64,000 bases of DNA, taken from Ruegeria sp. THAF57. GTDB taxonomy: Bacteria; Pseudomonadota; Alphaproteobacteria; Rhodobacterales; Rhodobacteraceae. Each line of letters begins with the position of its first letter. Position 1 is the stretch's first letter. A program made the position numbers and the translations under genes. The stretch is from assembly GCF_903914075.1 (NCBI RefSeq), contig NZ_CAIWNQ010000003.1, forward strand, positions 372,001 through 436,000, written 5' to 3'. Shown in pieces: positions 8,134 to 15,778 of the stretch. Below the pieces are notes generated by a model. The model worked only from the letters and a program-made list of their open reading frames with translations. It searched no databases and was not told the origin of the DNA.

Positions 8134-9449
8134 GCCAGGAATACATCGCCATTTTCATGTTCGCCTCGATGATGCTGATGCTGTTCACAGGTCAGCGCGT
8201 CTTTGGCGCGATCGGAGCGGTCGCTACTTTCGCGGCACTCGCCCTGTGGGGGACGGGCGGGCAGGATATTACGTTTTCGGCCGCGATGAAGCTGATGAAA
8301 TGGTATCCGCTGCTTACCCTGCCGATGTTCATTTTCATGGGTTATGTTCTGTCGGAAAGCCGTCTGGCGGATGACCTGTATCGGATGTTCCATGTGTGGA
8401 TGGGGCCGGTGAATGGTGGGTTGGCGATCGGCACGATTGGCTTGATGGTTTTGGTCTCGGCTATGAACGGCCTTAGCGTCGCGGGGATGGCCATTGGCGC
8501 AACCATTGCGCTGCCGGAACTGCTGCGGCGGGGCTATGACAAGACGATGGTGACCGGCGTTATTCAAGCCGGGTCCAGTTTGGGCATTCTGGTACCGCCC
8601 TCGGTCGTGCTGGTGCTTTATGCGATGATCGCGCGGCAACCGGTGGGTCAGTTATGGCTGGCCGGGATCGTGCCGGGCCTGCTGATGGCCAGCCTTTTCA
8701 TCTTATATATCTGGATTCGCTGCCGCATTCAGCCCGAGCTTGGCCCCGCAATGAAAGACGCGCATGAGGTGCCGCGGGCCGAGAAAATCCGGCTGCTGGG
8801 CGCGGGCGCGCTACCGTTGATAATCTTTGCCGCCATGATGGTACCGTTTGTGAATGGCTGGACTTCGCTTGTCGAAAGCTCGGCCATCGGGGCGCTGACG
8901 GCTCTGGTCGTCTCGGTCGTGAAACGCCGCATGACTTGGAAGATTTTCGAGGATTGCACCAAGCAGACGCTGGCGATTTCGTGCATGTTCATGTGGATCA
9001 TTCTCGCCGCTCTGGGCTTTGGCGCGGTGTTCGATGGGCTGGGCGCGGTGAAAGCCATCGACAATCTGTTCACCGATCAATTGGGCTTGTCGCCGTGGAT
9101 GATCCTGATCCTGATGCAGCTCAGCTTTATCGTGATGGGCACGTTTTTGGACGACACGGCGATGCTGGTGATCGTGGCGCCGCTCTATGTGCCGCTGGTG
9201 GGGGCATTGGGTTTTGACCTGATCTGGTATGGAGTGCTTTATACGATCACCACCCAGATCGCCTATATGACGCCGCCTTTCGGCTATAACCTGTTCCTGA
9301 TGCGGGCCATGGCCCCGCCCGAGATCACGCTGCGCGACATCTACCGCTCGATCTTTCCGTTTGTCGCGGTGATGGTGCTGGCGCTGACGATCATCATGAT
9401 TTTCCCGGAAATCGCCCTGTGGCTGCCCGGCTATGTCTATGGAAATTAA
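8130..9449 (+). CDS. TRAP transporter large permease subunit (DctM type)
   Basis: The 439-residue transport channel of the TRAP system, with about 12 hydrophobic segments. Family landmarks are SAMNGLSVAGMAIGAT (about residue 110-125), QAGSSLGILVPPSVVLVLYA, the mid-protein GTFLDDTAMLVIVAPL and TPPFGYNLFLM near the C-terminus. The ATG at 8130 overlaps the DctQ stop codon (ATGA), and is preferred to an in-frame start at 7998 that would lie inside dctQ. Substrate identity is set mainly by the periplasmic protein encoded next. Context (amidohydrolase, ligase, dehydrogenases) points to a nitrogen-containing organic compound, although that is an inference. Confidence 0.95.
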   Translation: MSQEYIAIFMFASMMLMLFTGQRVFGAIGAVATFAALALWGTGGQDITFSAAMKLMKWYPLLTLPMFIFMGYVLSESRLADDLYRMFHVWMGPVNGGLAIGTIGLMVLVSAMNGLSVAGMAIGATIALPELLRRGYDKTMVTGVIQAGSSLGILVPPSVVLVLYAMIARQPVGQLWLAGIVPGLLMASLFILYIWIRCRIQPELGPAMKDAHEVPRAEKIRLLGAGALPLIIFAAMMVPFVNGWTSLVESSAIGALTALVVSVVKRRMTWKIFEDCTKQTLAISCMFMWIILAALGFGAVFDGLGAVKAIDNLFTDQLGLSPWMILILMQLSFIVMGTFLDDTAMLVIVAPLYVPLVGALGFDLIWYGVLYTITTQIAYMTPPFGYNLFLMRAMAPPEITLRDIYRSIFPFVAVMVLALTIIMIFPEIALWLPGYVYGN

Positions 9450-9500
9450 CAAGAATGCCCGTTGAAGCGGCACGAGAACCTACAACAGAGAGGAAATGAC

Positions 9501-10535
9501 ATGACAACAAGACGTAAGTTTCTGAAAACAGCCGGGGTCGGTGTTGCCGCTGCACCTTTGGCCACGCCTGCACTGGCGCAAAGCACGATCACATGGCGGA
9601 TGCAGACCTATGCCGGTCCTGCACTTGCCGCCCACGTGATCGATCCCGCGATCGAGATGTTCAACAAAATCGCCGGTGACCGGATGCAGATCGAGCTGTT
9701 CTATGCCGATCAGCTTGTCCCGACCGGAGAGCTGTTCCGTGCCATGCAGAAGGGCACGATTGATGCGGTCCAGTCCGACGATGACTCGATGGCATCGCCT
9801 ACCGAAGTAACGGTGTTCGGCGGCTATTTCCCGTTTGCGTCGCGCTATTCGCTGGACGTGCCGGTGCTGTTCAACCAGTACGGCCTGAACGAGATCTGGG
9901 ATGAGGAATATTCCAAGGTCGGCGTCAAGCATATCAGCGCCGGTGCATGGGACCCCTGCCACTTTGCCACTAAAGACCCGATCAACAGCCTGGCCGATCT
10001 GCAGGGCAAACGCGTCTTTACCTTCCCGACAGCGGGCCGGTTCCTGGCGCAGTTTGGCGTTGTCCCGGTTACTCTGCCTTGGGAAGACATCGAGGTCGCG
10101 GTGCAAACCGGCGAGTTGGACGGCATCGCGTGGTCTGGCATCACCGAAGACTACACTGTCGGTTGGGCGGATGTGACCAATTACTTCCTGACCAACAACA
10201 TCTCGGGCGCATGGGCGGGATCGTTCTTTGCCAATATGGATCGCTGGAACGAGCTGCCCGAAGATTTGCAGACCCTGTTCCGCGTCTGCTGTGACCAGTC
10301 GCACTACTATCGTCAGTGGTGGTACTGGGGTGGCGAAGCCAGCCTGCGCGTCAACGGCGATAAGATGCAGTTGACCTCGATCCCGGATGAAGAATGGGCG
10401 ACGGTTGAAGAAGCGGCCGTTGCCTTCTGGGATGAGATCGCAGCTGAATCCGAAACCAAGGCGAAGGTTGTCGAGATCTTCAAGCAGTATAACGCCGACA
10501 TGCTCAAGGCCGGACGGCCTTATCGCTACGGCTAA
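9501..10535 (+). CDS. TRAP transporter substrate-binding protein with Tat signal
   Basis: A periplasmic DctP-type binding protein of 344 residues. The N-terminus MTTRRKFLKTAGVGVAAAPL is a twin-arginine signal (RRKFLK) with a likely cleavage site after PALAQ, so it is probably exported folded by the Tat route. The mature part has the family pattern of a ligand-contacting Arg-like region around LQGKRVFTFPTAGRFLAQ and a C-terminal helix. It resembles the TRAP group sometimes predicted to bind mannitol/chloroaromatic or 2-oxo acid ligands, so the ligand is not predictable. AGAGAGG before the ATG at 9501 decides the start; a frame extension to 9462 lacks one. It completes the dctQMP operon 51 bp after dctM. 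Confidence 0.92.
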   Translation: MTTRRKFLKTAGVGVAAAPLATPALAQSTITWRMQTYAGPALAAHVIDPAIEMFNKIAGDRMQIELFYADQLVPTGELFRAMQKGTIDAVQSDDDSMASPTEVTVFGGYFPFASRYSLDVPVLFNQYGLNEIWDEEYSKVGVKHISAGAWDPCHFATKDPINSLADLQGKRVFTFPTAGRFLAQFGVVPVTLPWEDIEVAVQTGELDGIAWSGITEDYTVGWADVTNYFLTNNISGAWAGSFFANMDRWNELPEDLQTLFRVCCDQSHYYRQWWYWGGEASLRVNGDKMQLTSIPDEEWATVEEAAVAFWDEIAAESETKAKVVEIFKQYNADMLKAGRPYRYG

Positions 10536-10683
10536 AATCCAAGCGACTACGGCGCGCGGCCTCGGTCGCGTGCCGGTATTGAACCACTGGAACCCCTGTC
10601 CCCGATGCTAGGCTTGCCTCTGAAACAGACAAGAATGCTCTGGTCACGCTTTGGCGTGAGCCGAGTCCGAGGGGCATAGGTAA

Positions 10684-11652
10684 ATGGCAATCGCCGGGTT
10701 CCTGATCGAGATTTTTGCGGCAACCATGTTGCTGATCTTTGCTTTGCGTCTGGTGCGCACGGGCATCGAACGGCGCTTTGGTGCGTTGTTTCAGTCGCTG
10801 TTGACGCGACATTCAAACGTATTTGTTGCAGGTGGGGCCGGTATGGTTCTGGCCACGATCCTGCAAAGCTCGGCCGCGGTGACGGTATTGCTGACCGGTT
10901 TTGCGGCGGCTGGCACGGTCAGCTTTGGCATGGCATTGGCCGGGGTGCTGGGCGCGGATCTGGGGGCTGCGCTGGTCATTCAGGTTCTGTCTTACGATCT
11001 TGGCTGGCTGCAACCCGTTCTGCTGGCGCTTGGCGGCTGGCTTTACCTCAAATCCGACCGCGCCAATGTGCGGCTGATCGGGCGCATTGTTCTGGGCGTC
11101 GCGTTCATTCTGGTCTCATTGCAGTTCCTGCGGGATGCGGTCGATCCGATCCGCGAAAGCGCCTTTTTGCCGGCCATCGCGGGATATCTGGAAAGCGATT
11201 ATTTCAGCGCCTTTATCGTAGGCGCGGTTCTTGCCTTTGTTATGCACAGCTCCGTGGCAACGATTCTGATGTGCGTAACACTGGTTCAGGTCGGAGCGAT
11301 CCCCTTTGCGGCGGGTCTGTCGCTGGTGCTTGGGGCTAATCTGGGATCTGCCTTCATTCCCATCTGGCTGACGCGCGACCTGCCAATTTCAGCAAGGCGC
11401 ATTCCACTGGCCAACTTGCTGCTGCGCGGCAGTGCGGCGCTGGTGATGCTAATCGCGGTCAACGTGACCGGCGCGCATCAGGCGCTTATGGTGGCCGGGG
11501 CAGGGCAGTCGTTGATCCTGGTCCATATCGGGTTCAATCTTGCCATATTCGTGCTGGCCACAGGGTTCGTAAATTGGTTGGAGCGCCCGATGACGCCGTC
11601 GCTTATCCGATCCTCTACCAAAGCGGGCAGGTACTGGAGACGCGTCTGGTGA
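10684..11652 (+). CDS. Na/Pi symporter-like membrane protein, short form
   Basis: A 322-residue PF02690-type protein with two inverted-repeat halves. Each half has the Q/H-SSA signature of the family (ILQSSAAVTVLLTGF about residues 59-73 and VMHSSVATILMCVTL about 188-202) and GADLGAAL / GANLGSAF motifs. Members are sodium:phosphate cotransporters, but some move other anions. Many NptA-type relatives run to about 540 residues with a PhoU-like C-terminal domain; this one stops soon after the membrane domain. It sits between the TRAP operon and the glutamine synthetase-like gene in the same direction, with gaps of 148 and 88 bp, so it may belong to the same transcript. Confidence 0.8.
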   Translation: MAIAGFLIEIFAATMLLIFALRLVRTGIERRFGALFQSLLTRHSNVFVAGGAGMVLATILQSSAAVTVLLTGFAAAGTVSFGMALAGVLGADLGAALVIQVLSYDLGWLQPVLLALGGWLYLKSDRANVRLIGRIVLGVAFILVSLQFLRDAVDPIRESAFLPAIAGYLESDYFSAFIVGAVLAFVMHSSVATILMCVTLVQVGAIPFAAGLSLVLGANLGSAFIPIWLTRDLPISARRIPLANLLLRGSAALVMLIAVNVTGAHQALMVAGAGQSLILVHIGFNLAIFVLATGFVNWLERPMTPSLIRSSTKAGRYWRRVW

Positions 11653-11740
11653 TGGAAATGGAAAAGGAAGCGGTCGAGGACTAGGGCCGCGAGACAGAGT
11701 TTGGGGCGATGTCCCCGGAAGATAACAAAGGATGAACGGG

Positions 11741-13102
11741 ATGGGCAATGACGCACGTTTGGACGATCTGAAAGCCAAGGTCGAAGCCGGTGAGGTTGAT
11801 ACCGTGCTGGTCTGCATGGTCGACATGCAGGGCCGTCTGATGGGCAAACGCTTTCACGCAGGCCATTTCGTGGCTGGTGCGTGGGAAGAGACCCATTGTT
11901 GCAACTACCTGCTGGCGACCGACCTCGAGATGGCGACCCCTGATGGCTATGCCGCCACCAGCTGGGAACGCGGCTATGGCGATTACGTGATGAAGCCCGA
12001 CCTGAGCACTCTGCGCCCGGTGCCTTGGCTGGAGGGCACCGCTATGGTGATGTGTGATGTGTTGGATCATCACACGCATGAGGAAGTGCCCCATGCGCCT
12101 CGGTCTATTCTGAAAAAGCAGGTGAACCGGCTGAAGGCCATGGGCTATGACGCCATGTGCGCCACCGAGTTGGAGTTCTTTCTGTTCGAGAAAAGCTTTG
12201 ACCAGATACGCAAGGAGGGCTTCCGCGATCTGGAGCCGATCTCGGGCTACAATGAAGACTATCACATCTTGCAGACCACCAAGGAAGAGCATGTGATGCG
12301 CCCGATCCGCAACCATCTGTGGAATGCGGGCATACCGGTCGAGAATTCGAAAGGGGAGGCCGAGACCGGGCAGGAAGAGTTGAACATCAAATATGCGGCG
12401 GCGATGGACACGGCCGAGTATCACTCGATTGCTAAGAACGCGGTGAAAGAGATTGCCTGGCAGCATGGTCATGCGGCGACGTTCCTGCCGAAATGGCATC
12501 ATGAGAAAGTGGGCAGTTCGTCCCACGTGCATCAGTCGCTTTGGGCGGATGGGCAACCGGCGTTTTTCGACAAGTCGGATGCACTGGGCATGTCGGCTCT
12601 GATGAAAAGCTACATGGCAGGGTTGCTGAAATACGCGGCCGATTACACCTATTTCATGGCGCCGTACATAAACAGCTATAAGCGGTTCATGAAGGGCACC
12701 TTTGCGCCGACACGGATCATCTGGTCGGTGGACAATCGCACGGCGGGGTTCCGTCTGTGTGGGGATGGCACCAAGGCGGTACGGGTAGAGTGCCGTATTC
12801 CGGGTTCGGACATGAACCCTTATCTGGCGATGGCAGGGATGCTGGCCGCTGGGATTGCCGGGATTGAAGAGGGGCTGGAGTTGCAGCCCCCGACGCAGGG
12901 AGACGTCTATCAGGGGGAAACCGGGATGATCCCCGGCAATCTGCGTGCGGCGCGGGATGCGTTGTATGGGTCAGCCATGTTGCGGGCCGCCATGGGCGAT
13001 GATGTGGTCGATCATTATTCCCGTGCGGCAGAGGTCGAGATTGAAGAATTCGAGCGTGTGGTGACCGATTGGGAAATCGCGCGCGGGTTTGAGCGGGCTT
13101 GA
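11741..13102 (+). CDS. Glutamine synthetase-family ligase (gamma-glutamylamide synthetase candidate)
   Basis: A 453-residue member of the glutamine synthetase superfamily. Visible landmarks are CATELEFFLFEK (ATP/metal-binding Glu residues), GQEELNIKYA, FLPKWHHEKVGSSSHVHQSL (the conserved His of the ammonia/glutamate site), NSYKRF and the ECRIPGSDMNPYLAMAGML C-terminal region. The sequence is clearly not the usual GlnA: it lacks the adenylylation-loop tyrosine motif and is shorter in the N-terminus. Such divergent members often ligate glutamate to amines (PuuA, GlnA4, IpuC, GMAS). The downstream aldehyde and alcohol dehydrogenases and the upstream amidohydrolase fit a gamma-glutamylated amino alcohol. 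The ATG at 11741 has AAAGGA eight bases upstream; an ATG at 11732 is too close to that site. Confidence 0.85.
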   Translation: MGNDARLDDLKAKVEAGEVDTVLVCMVDMQGRLMGKRFHAGHFVAGAWEETHCCNYLLATDLEMATPDGYAATSWERGYGDYVMKPDLSTLRPVPWLEGTAMVMCDVLDHHTHEEVPHAPRSILKKQVNRLKAMGYDAMCATELEFFLFEKSFDQIRKEGFRDLEPISGYNEDYHILQTTKEEHVMRPIRNHLWNAGIPVENSKGEAETGQEELNIKYAAAMDTAEYHSIAKNAVKEIAWQHGHAATFLPKWHHEKVGSSSHVHQSLWADGQPAFFDKSDALGMSALMKSYMAGLLKYAADYTYFMAPYINSYKRFMKGTFAPTRIIWSVDNRTAGFRLCGDGTKAVRVECRIPGSDMNPYLAMAGMLAAGIAGIEEGLELQPPTQGDVYQGETGMIPGNLRAARDALYGSAMLRAAMGDDVVDHYSRAAEVEIEEFERVVTDWEIARGFERA

Positions 13103-13110
13103 GACGGGTT

Positions 13111-13160
13111 GGCTGGGGGCTCTGCCCCCAGACCCCCGGGATATTTTTGGCCAGATGAAG
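13111..13160. repeat. GC-rich intergenic hairpin repeat of roseobacter type
   Basis: The gap between the ligase and aldehyde dehydrogenase genes has GGGGGC-TCT-GCCCCC (13115-13129), then ACCCCCGGGATATTTTTGG and CCAGATGAAG. I recall very similar 'GGGGGCTCTGCCCCC ... TATTTTTGGCCAGATGAAG' strings between genes in many Rhodobacteraceae genomes. No second copy was noticed in this window. It may act as a terminator-like or processing hairpin. Confidence 0.55.
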
Positions 13161-13195
13161 CAGGGGATCCTGTTTCTTTCGGAAATGGAGTGAAG

Positions 13196-14578
13196 ATGGG
13201 GCAGATGTTGAATTGTGTCTCGCCGATTGATGGGTCGGTTTACGCAGAGCGTGAAGTGCTGTCGGCTGAGGCGGCGTTCGAGGTCGCCGCGCGGGCGCGC
13301 GCGGCGCAGGCGGAGTGGGCGGCGCGCCCGTTGCAGGAGCGGACCCGCCTTGTGATGGCAGGCGTGGCTGCTGTGGGTGCGATGAATGATGAGATCGTGC
13401 CTGAGCTTGCGCATATGATGGGCCGTCCGGTGCGCTATGGCGGTGAGTTTGGTGGGTTCAATGAGCGTGCTAGCCATATGGCCGAGATTGCCGAGGTTTC
13501 TCTGGCTGATATCGCGGTGGGTGAGGATGAGACCTTTAAGCGCTATATCAAGCGTATTCCGCATGGGGTCGTGTTTGTGGTGGCGCCTTGGAATTACCCG
13601 TACATGACTGCGATCAACACGGTGGCGCCCGCGCTGATTGCGGGTAATACGGTGGTGCTGAAACACGCGACGCAGACCTTGTTGGTGGGTGAGCGAATGG
13701 CACAGGCCTTCCATGGGGCGGGTGTGCCACAGGATGTGTTCCAGAACGTGTTCCTCAGCCATGACGTGACCAATGATCTGATCGCGGGAAAGGCGTTTGA
13801 TTTTGTGAACTTTACCGGCTCGGTCGGTGGCGGGCAGGCGATGGAGCGGGCCGCGGCGGGCACCTTTACCGGCGTTGGCACTGAACTGGGCGGCAAGGAT
13901 CCGGGCTATGTCATGGAGGATGCCGATCTGGATGCGGCCGTGGATACGTTGATCGACGGGGCGATGTTTAACTCGGGCCAGTGTTGTTGCGGGATTGAAC
14001 GGATTTATGTGCATCAGAGCCTTTACGAGGCGTTTGTCGCCAAGGCGGTTGAGGTCGTGAACGGCTATAAGCTGGGCAACCCGCTGGATGCCGAGACGAC
14101 GATTGGTCCGATGGCCAATGTCCGCTTTGCCGATGAGGTGCGCGCGCAGATTGCCGAGGCCGTTGCGGCGGGTGCCGTTGCCCATATCGAGACCTTCGCC
14201 GAGGATGATGGCGGGGCCTATCTGACGCCGCAGATCCTGACCAATGTCACCCATGATATGCGCGTGATGCGGGACGAAAGCTTTGGCCCGGTGGTGGGCA
14301 TCATGAAAGTTTCGTCCGACGAAGAAGCCATCGCGCTGATGAATGACAGCGAGTTTGGCCTGACCGCCAGCCTCTGGACCCGCGATGTGGATCGTGCTGC
14401 GCGGGTGGGGGACCAGATCGAAACCGGCACCGTGTTCATGAACCGGGCAGACTATCTTGACCCGGGCCTGTGCTGGACCGGCTGCAAGAATACCGGGCGC
14501 GGAGGGGGATTGTCGGTCATCGGCTATCACAACCTCACACGCCCCAAATCCTACCATCTGAAAAAGGTGACATCATGA
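13196..14578 (+). CDS. NAD(P)-dependent aldehyde dehydrogenase
   Basis: An aldehyde dehydrogenase of 460 residues, which oxidises an aldehyde to the carboxylate. It shows APWNYPYMTAINTVAPALIAGNTVVLKHA (seen in shorter pieces around residues 130-165), the cofactor motif FTGSVGGGQA, the general base Glu in GTELGGKDPG (about residue 240) and the catalytic Cys in NSGQCCCG (about 270), followed by ESFGPVVGIM. The start at 13196 follows GGAG at 13187-13190; an extension to 13109 would read through the intergenic hairpin repeat. It overlaps the alcohol dehydrogenase start by four bases (ATGA). Between a ligase and an alcohol dehydrogenase, it probably performs the second oxidation of a gamma-glutamylated amino alcohol. 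Confidence 0.93.
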   Translation: MGQMLNCVSPIDGSVYAEREVLSAEAAFEVAARARAAQAEWAARPLQERTRLVMAGVAAVGAMNDEIVPELAHMMGRPVRYGGEFGGFNERASHMAEIAEVSLADIAVGEDETFKRYIKRIPHGVVFVVAPWNYPYMTAINTVAPALIAGNTVVLKHATQTLLVGERMAQAFHGAGVPQDVFQNVFLSHDVTNDLIAGKAFDFVNFTGSVGGGQAMERAAAGTFTGVGTELGGKDPGYVMEDADLDAAVDTLIDGAMFNSGQCCCGIERIYVHQSLYEAFVAKAVEVVNGYKLGNPLDAETTIGPMANVRFADEVRAQIAEAVAAGAVAHIETFAEDDGGAYLTPQILTNVTHDMRVMRDESFGPVVGIMKVSSDEEAIALMNDSEFGLTASLWTRDVDRAARVGDQIETGTVFMNRADYLDPGLCWTGCKNTGRGGGLSVIGYHNLTRPKSYHLKKVTS

Positions 14579-15720
14579 GCCTTGTTGGAAACTGGTCCTA
14601 TCCGACCGCGATCAAGTTCGGCGCTGGCCGGATTAAGGAATTGCCCGAGGCCTGCGTGGCTGCCGGGATGAAGCGCCCTCTGTTGGTGACTGACAAGGGG
14701 TTGGCCGATCTGCCGATCACCACGGCGACGCTGGATATCCTTGAGGCTGCCGGACTGGGCCGTGGCCTGTTCAACGATGTGGACCCGAACCCCAATGAAA
14801 AGAACCTCGCAGCCGGGGTAGAGGCTTATAAAGCGGGCGGCCATGACGGGGTGATCGCGTTTGGCGGTGGCTCGGGGCTGGATCTGGGTAAGATGGTGGC
14901 CTTCATGTGCGGCCAGACGCGGCCCGTTTGGGATTTCGAGGATATCGGCGACTGGTGGACCCGTGCTGATGCTGATGCCATCGCGCCGATCATCGCCGTG
15001 CCCACCACCGCAGGGACAGGGTCCGAGGTCGGGCGCGCAAGCGTCATCACCAATTCGGAAACGCATGTCAAAAAGATCATCTTTCACCCGAAAGTGCTGC
15101 CAACGGTCGTGATCTGCGACCCCGAGCTGACCGTGGGTATGCCCCAATTCATCACCGCAGGCACTGGTCTGGATGCGTTTGCGCATTGTGTCGAGGCGTT
15201 TTCCAGCCCGCATTACCACCCCATGTCCCAAGGCATCGCGCTGGAAGGGATGCGGCTGGTTAAGGACTACCTGCCGCGTGCCTATAAAGACGGCTCCGAT
15301 ATCGAAGCGCGCGCCCAGATGATGAGCGCGGCGGCGATGGGGGCGACCGCGTTTCAAAAGGGCCTTGGCGCGATACACGCGATGAGCCACCCGATTGGCG
15401 CGGTGTTCAACACCCATCACGGCACCACGAACGCCGTTTGTATGCCGGCCGTTCTGGACTTTAACGCCCCCGCCGTCGCCGACCGGTTCCAGCAGGCTGC
15501 GGCCTATCTGGGCATCGATGGCGGCTTTGACGGCTTCCGCGCTTTTGTGCAGGAGTTCAACGACAGCTTCGCCATTCCGCGCAAACTGTCCGATCTGGGC
15601 GTGACCGAAACACGGCTCCCCGAACTGGTCAAAGGCGCGATCATCGACCCATCCTGCGGCGGCAATCCGATTGAGCTGACCGAAGACAACCTGACCGCGC
15701 TGTTCAACGCCGCGCTGTAA
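14575..15720 (+). CDS. Iron-containing (group III) alcohol dehydrogenase
   Basis: A 381-residue Fe-dependent alcohol dehydrogenase, normally oxidising a primary alcohol with NAD(P). Cofactor-binding motifs are AFGGGSGLDLGKMVAF (about residues 93-108) and PTTAGTGSEVGR (about 142-153). The metal site is formed by Asp/His residues in TAGTGLDAFAHCVEAF and by the two His of AIHAMSHPIGAVFNTHHG, all present. The start overlaps the aldehyde dehydrogenase stop (ATGA), which indicates coupled translation and a shared pathway. An inverted repeat follows the stop by 16 bp and may end the operon. The physiological alcohol is unknown; context suggests an amino alcohol bound as its gamma-glutamyl amide. Confidence 0.93.
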   Translation: MSLVGNWSYPTAIKFGAGRIKELPEACVAAGMKRPLLVTDKGLADLPITTATLDILEAAGLGRGLFNDVDPNPNEKNLAAGVEAYKAGGHDGVIAFGGGSGLDLGKMVAFMCGQTRPVWDFEDIGDWWTRADADAIAPIIAVPTTAGTGSEVGRASVITNSETHVKKIIFHPKVLPTVVICDPELTVGMPQFITAGTGLDAFAHCVEAFSSPHYHPMSQGIALEGMRLVKDYLPRAYKDGSDIEARAQMMSAAAMGATAFQKGLGAIHAMSHPIGAVFNTHHGTTNAVCMPAVLDFNAPAVADRFQQAAAYLGIDGGFDGFRAFVQEFNDSFAIPRKLSDLGVTETRLPELVKGAIIDPSCGGNPIELTEDNLTALFNAAL

Positions 15721-15736
15721 CAGGCTTGTAGACCCG

Positions 15737-15772
15737 CTCCCTCACCTCGCATACTGAGCGCAGGTGAGGGAG
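15737..15772 (+). promoter_or_regulatory. Hairpin that contains the ribosome binding site of the next gene
   Basis: A perfect 11-bp inverted repeat: CTCCCTCACCT (15737-15747) and AGGTGAGGGAG (15762-15772), with a 14-nt loop that can form three further pairs. The right arm holds the GAGGGAG ribosome binding site of the hydrolase starting at 15779. ATTTTC follows, so it could also act as a weak terminator of the upstream dehydrogenase operon. Confidence 0.65.
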
Positions 15773-15778
15773 ATTTTC

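Noticed and set aside
8811..9473. Open frame antisense to the TRAP dctM gene
   Set aside because: The predicted protein is low-complexity (His, Arg, Gln), as expected from the reverse of a hydrophobic gene.
10536..10683. GC-rich imperfect stem near 10550-10580 as terminator of the TRAP operon
   Set aside because: It has two mismatches and no T-run, so it is too weak to call.
12971..14557. A 528-codon open frame antisense to the aldehyde dehydrogenase gene
   Set aside because: It is a GC-skew shadow of a well-supported gene; its translation is rich in His and Arg, with no known motif and no ribosome binding site.
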